Source: Centrapalus pauciflorus | Taxonomy: Eukaryota > Streptophyta > Magnoliopsida > Asterales > Asteraceae | Direction: 5' to 3' | Assembly: GCA_020465985.1 (NCBI GenBank) | Contig: JAANYP010004266.1 | Location: forward strand, 105,944-169,943 | DNA length: 64,000 nucleotides | Shown: in pieces, positions 57,228 through 64,000 of the stretch | How positions within the stretch are numbered: position 1 is the stretch's first letter | How the letters are laid out: the number at the start of each line of letters is the position of its first letter | Translations under genes and position numbers: made by a program | The notes under the pieces: model-generated | Databases searched by the model: none | The model's input: only the letters and a program-made list of their open reading frames with translations | Told to the model about the DNA's origin: nothing

Positions 57228-57453
57228 GTTTGGTACTTCGACAGTGGCTGCTCAGGGCACATGACAGGTTGCAAGGACTTGCTGAATGATCTCAGTCCTG
57301 AAAAAGGGCCAAAAGTCACATTTGGTGACAATGTACAGGGATCCACTGAGGGATATGGAACTCTTAAAGCTGGTGCTGCAGTGTTCAAAAGAGTAGCCTA
57401 TGTGGTTGGGCTAAAACATAACCTTGTTAGCATAAGTCAACTATGTGATGCTG
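57228..57453 (+). pseudogene. pol: Copia protease start (CopC), cut by CopB3
   Basis: VWYFDSGCSGHMTGCKDLL is the Copia aspartic protease site, followed by KPGP-like and VGLKHNLVSISQLCDA sequence. The frame is interrupted at 57453 by the CopB3 LTR. Confidence 0.88.
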
Positions 57454-58095
57454 TGTAAGGTCTCCTGCTACGAGATCTATCTAGACGCAGAGCCGTCAAC
57501 GAGTGCGGAATCCTCGTTAACGGGTAGACGGAAACAACTCTCAACTATGAAACACGGAGACTATCAGAGGCTGAACGAACAACACACGAATGATCCTACG
57601 AACTGATTCTCTCTGAAAGAACACATACCAAGCTGATAAACTCGAGATCGCTTATTGCTTAATCCCTCACGAATTCTGCAAAAAGTCTAATAATATCTCG
57701 AGTCTATCCCTAATTATAGACCCTAATTCGAGTCTGATGTGGGCCAAACTCGAATCTGGCCCAAGGCCCATTCGAGTCTGTCCACAAAGACACTCTCGAA
57801 TCTGGGCTCTTCGAATCTAGGCTACATTCGAATCTATCACAGATTCGAATGCCAAGCCTTGAATGATTCGAATCTAGCCTTTTACATAAACAACTAATGT
57901 TGAAACTTATGTTATTACTTATGATTGATTTTATCTTTGTACTTTATGTTTGAACTTCTTGTAATACGTTACATCAAGTTCAAACATACAAACACTAATA
58001 AATATCAACCATATATAAACATATATAACACACACTTGGTAAAATCACAATGCAGGATCACTTAGACTGCTATCGTCACACAGGATGTACCAACA
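57454..58095 (-). repeat. 3' LTR of CopB3 (642 bp)
   Basis: On the minus strand it runs from TGTTGGTACATCCTGTGTGA to GGAGACCTTACA. It holds about ten TTCGAATCT/TTCGAGTCT words at 57680-57870, many in both orientations. Same family as the CopB1 and CopB2 LTRs but clearly diverged. Confidence 0.88.
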
Positions 58096-58106
58096 GACTC
58101 CCCCTT
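58096..58106 (-). promoter_or_regulatory. CopB3 polypurine tract
   Basis: On the minus strand AAGGGGGAGTC ends exactly at the LTR start. Confidence 0.8.
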
Positions 58107-58208
58107 GACGATAGCTTCTAACAATTCACACATTTGACTTAAGAACTTTGTTTATTTATTGATTCAAACTACTACCAACATACAAACCTTTTTCGACACA
58201 TACCTTGA

Positions 58209-61182
58209 CTACATTTTCATACTTACTTGCTTCACTGTCCATATGTGCATCACTAGAGAGATCTTACAGGCATGCAAAATATGAAGATCATCTTTAGAGA
58301 GGTTTACCAGGTGAAGAGGGTCGTAGACTCTAAGAATAACGTTTTCTTCAAAATCTTCCATGACCGCTTCCCCAGTCTCGGTGTCAGCGTACCACCAATG
58401 TAGATTCTTCAAAACATTATGTGGCATCGGCTTGAGAGGTACCTTTCTAAGACATCTAGCTGGTTTATAGTGAATCCTCATCCAAGGTCGTCCAGTTAGA
58501 GGATCGATACGTGACGGATCCTCTACTCTTCTCCCGACCCTTGGATTCAATCGCTCGAACTTCCTTGATCTCCCTTCCTTTCTTATGATTCTTGCGATAA
58601 CGTCCGCGTAGGGATCATTGCCAATGTTTATCAGATCTTTCCATGCTAGCGCAGTGATTTCGATCTTTGGCAGGGAGTTGAAGGCTTTTAAAGTTCGCCT
58701 TAGGTACTGAAGTCCGTCTTTCCTCTTAATTACAAATAGCTGCAGTTCTCTATCAAAGAACCAGCTTAATATGCGCTCAGACAGCTTCCCAGTACCCGGC
58801 ACTCTCATTGTCTTCGTAAGCTCTAACTCCTTCTGTTCAGCCCTGAACCATAACTTTCGTTTCTCTTCATTTGATAGCTCTCTAGCAGGTTCTTCTATTG
58901 ATGGCTGAGCATTCAACGCAGCATTTACTACATCTATGTTGACAATATTATTCCCATCAATCATGTATGTATCCGTGATAGGATTCTGCTGAACGACTCT
59001 CTCGTCGGCTTCATCATCCTCATCAGCCACTACTTCGTCATCCGACTGCCAGTCTACTATCTCCTCTGGCACAAACTCACCTTCTTCCAGCTCTTCATCA
59101 TCATAATCAAAACCTACATCCATCGGATCATCATCGAGATCCATAAGAGCGTCGATCATCTCACTGATTTCAAAATCTTTAGGCTGCTTCGATGAACTAG
59201 CTTCTCCCATTTCTCCTTCAACTTGACTGGGCTCCCCCTGAACTTGTGTAGCCTGAGCAGCAGGAAAATCTACAGGCTCATTCTCATTATGTGCATCGGG
59301 ATCATTGCCTTCGTCATCTTCATCTCTACGCTGCTCCTCATGATCCCTACAACTTGTCTCCCCGTGAGCTTTTAGATTTTTCATTAGCTGCTCAAGGAGG
59401 GACCGCATCGATCGGATCTCTTCTGATTGATCTGCAATAAAGGATTTTAACTCTGTGTTCTCTTCCCTGACATTCTCCACAATCTTTTTCAATTCGGCAT
59501 TATCATTATCAAGATTTGCATTATGCGCCTGGAGTTCGCCGATCGCCTTTGTTAGGGCTAAGATTTGGACATGCTGGAAGTCAACGCGTCCCTTAAGTTG
59601 CACAAACCTCTGATTGTCAGTGTAGGTTGTCGAGGTAGATGGAATTGATTGTATAGGAGTTGGGCGAATGGGTGATGGAATATATGGCTCATGTTGAGGT
59701 GGTGGTGGTGGTGGAGCGGTGGCTTGAGGTTCTTGAGTTTGAGTTTGAGGTTGTTGTGCATCGGATGCTGAGGATGACCCTTGCATAAACATGTGACGCT
59801 TGGCCCTTTGCCGAGTCACTAAGGGAGCAACTCCCTCCTCTTCAAAATCTGAATCATCAGATTCCCTTGCTACTCTCCTCCTCGATCATTCTTCATTAAT
59901 TACCAACCTAGATCCATACGTTCCGATTTGAATATTAGGTTCTGTAGCCACTGATTCAGGAGCTTCAACCTCTAGCTCCTCCATTTCTTCCGACTCCGTT
60001 TCCGATGATGACAAAACTTTATCAGCTTGTTCTGGCATATATTCATCAACATCTCTTAACAAGTCTTCCTCTCCTTCTGGTGGACTAAGTAGTTCACCTA
60101 CTAATGCTGCAGCGACATCTTCGTTCGCATGAGGACCTGCCTCCCAGATTTCATTAAGCGTTTGGCACAGTTGCTCAGCTTCAGTTGGAACATTTGATGG
60201 CCCGGCTTCTTGAACTTCTGGTTGCTGACTGGTCGAAGGCCTTGACGCCTGAGTTTGACTCGCAGCTAATCGTTGTCGACGCCTTTGAACACGCTGAGGT
60301 TGTGGCTGTTGTTGTTGTTGTGGTTGTGGTTGTGTTGCTTGAAATTCGACTACCCCTGCCCAGTTGGCAACATCCGGGGCTTCAAAGTTCCTTTCCAAGA
60401 TTGCTCCGAATAATGGACGCTCCACTGGAACAGCCAACCTTCCTCGGTGTGAGGAACAATCAGCGAAAATCCTTTTGTCCATAACAGCAACACTGTGAAT
60501 GTCATTTGATGGCGGCAGATTTGGCAAGAAGTGCCTTATTAACATCATGATGAACCGCGGATATAACAAGAACTGCTGATTTTCTGGCGCGGTTATTTGG
60601 TGAACAAATTCTGAGAAGAACATCTCCGAAAAGCTGTATGGTCGATTATACACCATTGCAACTATCCCGGACTGCATCTTCGCAACCATATAATCGAATC
60701 CTGCCTTCTTTGGAGCAAAGCATACCATAAGACATGCGCAAGAAATCTCCATTGTCCAATTAATCCACTCTACATATATGAAACTTTTGTCACGTCTTGA
60801 CTGTATCCCATTCTCAGAAAGGCCGCTTGCCTTATACTTAAAGGAAACTCTATCGGACCCGATTCTTCTTCTTGAGTGCCCAGCTGCAACACTTGTCGCA
60901 GCATATCTGCAGAGAATACCAGCGGTTGTCCAGCAATACGAGTGCGTAGCACTGTCGGTGTGACCGAGCAGTCACCCTGCAAATGATCATAGAATTGCCG
61001 AATATATGGTAAGACTAGCTGCACATTATGAGATAGTGCAAAACCGATCCTAGACTCGACTAGGAAATCAAGTACTTGTCTAAATCCCTGCGCCTCAGGG
61101 AGATTATGATCTGGATGAAGCACCATATTGTGCTTAGGCACAAACGCTCGAACAGCCATTTCTGCACAATAAACAAAAACTA
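58209..61182 (-). pseudogene. Env-like ORF of CopB3 in three open pieces
   Basis: Three blocks (61192-60770, 60752-59886, 59819-58209) are one ancestral ORF split by a frameshift near 60770 and a second break near 59886. The likely start is the ATG at 61182 (MAVRAFVPKHN). The N-terminal domain has LDFLVESRIGFAL, YIRQFYDHL, APKKAGF, YSFSEMFF and FLLYPRF. Then follow a Gln/Pro/Arg-rich part, NIQIGTYGSRLVINEE, a Pro-rich stretch, a heptad-like helix (HNANLDNDNAELKKIV), the acidic motif ALMDLDDDPMDVGFDYDDEE ... EIVDWQSDDEV, and a basic C-terminal domain with GRPWMRIHYKPARCLRKVP. It occupies the same place as the CopA env-like ORF. No signal peptide or membrane segment is evident; function unknown. 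Confidence 0.8.
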
Positions 61183-61192
61183 TTAGATTCAT

Positions 61193-63350
61193 TAAAAATC
61201 AATAAACTTGTTTAAATTTAAATCTGTTCTATTTTGAACTTGTTTAAGTAAAAAATCTAACACAATTAAATTTCTACAAGTTTAATAAAATTTAAATTAA
61301 ATCATGCAAATAAAATAACAGATTCGAATGTAACAGATTCGAATAGGTCACCCTTTCGAGTTTGATGATAGATTCGAATCAATTGCCCTCTCGAATCTAA
61401 TGACAGATTCGAGAAACGGCAAGAACAGATTCGAATCGCCGACATTATTCAAAGACCAAATCTCTTAATTTTAACCTTTTTGGACTTATAAAATTACATT
61501 CATTAGTCCTACTAGTTACTAATCATAGATTTATGCCTTTAATTTGACTGTTTATCGGCCCAAACTTGGTAATTTTGTAAAAACCCTATTTCGACCCTTA
61601 AACCTTCAAAAATCGATGATTTAGCCTAAAATAGTGTATAAAACTACATGAATCTTGTACAATCAAGTTGATTATACCTAGATACAAGAGTAGACTCGAA
61701 CACTTTTGCAGTAATCTCGACAAAATGTCGTTTAGGAGAGATACGGTAGACTCGAGGATAGATTCGAAATCGCTGGTCTTAGATTCGAGGAAGTAGATTC
61801 GAAAACAGTAAGAAATAAATGACTTCACTGTTGACCTATATATACTACAAACCTTCGAGTCTAAGGGTAGACTCGAATCTACTGACAAATTCGAATCCTT
61901 CCACACTCGAGTCTGTCCTAAACTCGAAACCACCAAACACTTAGAAAAATTTCGAAAATTTTTGGAATAACTTCAACTTTTTCAACTTTTTTCTACGGTA
62001 TTGTGTAACAAGATAAACTATGCCCAATCTTTTACCCTAAGCACAAGATATTTCACGCCATGTTTATTTTATCCAACTTTGAATGCACCCTCAGTAATTT
62101 TTGACCTTTTACCTAAGTTAAAAATTAGACTAAAATAAAATAAAATAAAATAACCTAAGGTAAAATAAAATAAAATTAAATTAAATAAAAAAAAATTTTG
62201 ACCAAAAATTTAATCTAGACTTAAGCTATACTTAAATAATTTACACGCTAAGCTAAATACTAAACAAAATCTTTTTGATGAGTATAGTCTAAGAAAGGTT
62301 CAATCAGATAGCGATGTCTGATACTTACTTTCAGTACTTAAACTTTCACACTTAGGAATTTTTTTTGATTCCTTTGATTATTTGTCGTGACATACCTATT
62401 TAGCCGATTGTTGGTATTTTACCCCTTTAAACATTCTACATTTCGGAATATCCCTTGGCATTTTTATTTATCAGGAAATTATCTTACGTGACTCAGACAT
62501 AGACATACTTTTATGATCAAGGCACACAGACTAAGATTCTAACTTGTTGGTATTTGCAAACTTTCTTTAAAAGACAAACATCGGACACAGGTCTGTATTT
62601 TCATACAACAAAGTGTCTTAGTTTGACATAAGGTTTATTTTTAAAGTTAGCAAGACAGCGGTGACAGGTCTGTACTGACGTACAACAGAGCGACATATCT
62701 GCTAACCCGAATCTAAACAGAGACAACAGGTCTGTACTTACGTACAACAGAGTTGCATGTTTTCGACTCTCAGTTTTATTTGATATTTCTATTCTTTCCA
62801 TTTTAAGATGTATTTGATGTTGCCATACACCCCAGAAAGTTTGCATACCTCATTTAGACTCAAAGTTTGTATGTCTTGTACATAAAAATTAAGACCGATT
62901 GGTCGTACATCTAAGTTAGTGACACACTAGACTTTTTCTAGAATATTTTATTAGCCTTGAGATTTCCTACATGTATTATGCCTACCAACACATCAAACTA
63001 AATAAAGTATAACACTTAGAATTTAGTTGCATTATGTGTGAAAGCCTAAACACTTAGAGTTTGTAACGACTATGCTAATTTTCGTCACTTTTAACCTATG
63101 CTTCTAAGACTTAACTCTTTTTTTTTTCTGATATTCTCTTTTTTTGTATTTTTATGATTTTCTCTCTTTTTTCTTTTGTTTTTCATAAGAAATATCAATA
63201 AATAAGCTAACCTACTAACTTACTAAAACTGGAAACTTACTAAAAATAGAAACTTACCAAAAATAGAAACTTTCCTAAATTAGCAGACTACTGTAAAGAA
63301 AGAAATACTACGACTATCAAAGAAAATAAACTACTACTACTAAGGTCAAC
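61193..63350 (-). other. Spacer between pol and env-like region of CopB3
   Basis: About 2.15 kb without a credible gene. It contains many TTCGAATCT-type words (61318-61440 and 61650-61930), A/T-rich runs, three repeats of about 61 bp at 62587-62752, and a T-rich tract at 63119-63180. A splice-acceptor-like TTTGTTTATTGTGCAG stands directly before the env-like ATG on the minus strand. Confidence 0.6.
62587..62752 (-). repeat. Three tandem repeats of about 61 bp in the CopB3 spacer
   Basis: ACAGGTCTGTAYTTACGTAC-like cores followed by AACAGAG occur at 62587, 62665 and 62725 (+ strand reading) at about 60-78 bp spacing. The core has near-palindromic GTACTTACGTAC. Confidence 0.65.
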
Positions 63351-64000
63351 TTACTCTGGGTTGCGCATTCCATTCAGTTGAATTAAATACTCAAACCGTG
63401 ACTTATCAAACGCTTTGGTAAATAAATCTGCATTATTATCTTCTGTTGCCACTTTTACCAGTTTGATTAAGTTCTTTTCAGCACAATCACGAATAAAATG
63501 ATGCTTATTCTATGTGCTTTTTGTTGTTATATGTTTAAGACTGGATTATTTGTTATATGCATATTGTAGATTGATTGTCTATCCCTAATTTGGAGGTTTT
63601 GAGTGTAAGCAAACCGTAATCTCGCAATTGGTTTTGTATCCACCGAACCTGTGAGCAGCAACTACCAGTAGCAACATATCGGTCCTCGTCGACTTTTGAC
63701 ACGGCTACCGATGTTTGTTTCTTGCATTGCCAGGATACCAATCTTCCTCCTAGGAACTGACAACCTCCAGTCGTTGATTTGCGCGTCAAGCTGCATCCTC
63801 CGTAGTCAGAATCCGTGAATGCCTCCAACTCTAGATCTCCCTCCGCGTGATACCAAAGTCCCAGCTTCGGTTTCGACTTGAGGTATCGTAGAATCCGCTT
63901 CACAACTTTCATATGCATCTCCTTCGGATTCGCTTGAAACCTAGCACAAATACACACAGCAAACATAATGTCAGGTCTTGAAGCAGTTAAATACATAAGT
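63351..64000 (-). pseudogene. pol: Copia RNase H and end of pol (CopB3)
   Basis: On the minus strand: TASRPDIMFAVC, KRILRYLKSKPKLGLWY, FTDSDYGGCSLTRKSTTGG, SWQCKKQTSVAV, GSCCSQVRWIQNQLRDYGL and IDNQST. A break near 63553 separates the last part, which ends DLFTKAFDKSRFEYL and a stop at 63351-63353. The region where Copia RNase H normally has EAEYVA reads VDEDRYVAT, so the catalytic Glu context is altered. The rest of pol lies outside the window. Confidence 0.9.

Larger units (their letters stand above)
53368..57453 (+). mobile_element. CopC: Copia element, 5' part
   Basis: LTR, PBS, gag with two zinc knuckles, and the beginning of protease on the + strand. The element is cut at 57453 by the CopB3 LTR; the rest should be to the right of the window. 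Its LTR family differs from CopA and CopB. Confidence 0.8.
57454..64000 (-). mobile_element. CopB3: Copia element with env-like region, 3' part
   Basis: Read on the minus strand from the right edge: end of pol (RNase H), a 2.2-kb spacer, a long env-like region, purine tract and 3' LTR. It inserted into the CopC protease; the bases before the LTR are TGCTG. The 5' part is outside the window. Confidence 0.9.

Overview
The window is a gene-poor, AT-rich piece of a plant nuclear genome that consists almost entirely of nested and tandem transposable elements. I see no ordinary host gene, rRNA, tRNA or CRISPR array. The element types (Ty1/Copia with an extra ORF after pol, chromovirus-like Ty3/Gypsy, CACTA/En-Spm with TNP2 and a Ptta/En/Spm second protein) are those of an angiosperm. 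The style of the extra ORFs and LTRs recalls Asteraceae genomes, but that last step is recollection and not proof.

Left part (1-23149) reads as a four-level nest. A Copia element, here called CopA1 (1-7410, + strand, 5' end outside the window), ends with a complete 3' LTR inside the pol gene of a minus-strand Gypsy element, GypA (7411-13076, with PBS and 5' LTR). GypA sits in the transposase gene of a CACTA element, CacA (13077-19732). CacA sits in the integrase region of a plus-strand Gypsy element, GypB (19733-23149). The missing left halves of GypA, CacA and GypB should lie to the left of the window. CacA keeps a TNP2 transposase with one visible stop codon and a nine-exon TnpA-like gene whose exons join into one open frame of 541 codons.

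Middle part: 23150-27272 and 37988-40256 are old unassigned sequence, probably degenerate LTR material, with microsatellites, a G-poor tract, a five-copy 16-bp repeat and a 26-bp palindrome. This was one stretch until CopA2 (27273-37987, minus strand) inserted. CopA2 is a complete Copia element with two 663-bp LTRs (about 15 differences), a perfect TACAT target duplication, PBS, PPT, and decayed gag, pol and env-like genes. It belongs to the CopA1 family. At 40257-45750 is a second CACTA-like element, CacB, without a recognisable transposase. It has different subterminal repeats, two coding-looking exons and a GC-rich tract that may be parts of a captured gene.

Right part (46919-64000) holds a second Copia lineage, CopB, and one further family, CopC. 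CopB1 (46919-49530, minus) is a 3' end with LTR, PPT and env-like ORF. CopB2 (49531-53367, plus) is an LTR, PBS and gag in the opposite orientation. CopC (53368-57453, plus) has an LTR, PBS, gag and the start of protease, cut by CopB3 (57454 to beyond the window, minus), which shows 3' LTR, PPT, a long env-like region and the end of pol.

The most interesting content is the extra ORF downstream of pol in the CopA and CopB lineages (Sirevirus-like layout). In CopA1 it is open for 932 codons although pol is broken. CopA and CopB versions can be aligned by eye over an N-terminal domain. Other points are a conserved gag/pol frame offset with intron-3'-end-like sequence, a pol-env spacer hairpin with a compensatory base change between copies, a second PPT-like motif, a 61-bp segment shared by pol and the env-like ORF, and family-specific short motifs dispersed through LTRs, spacers and coding repeats.
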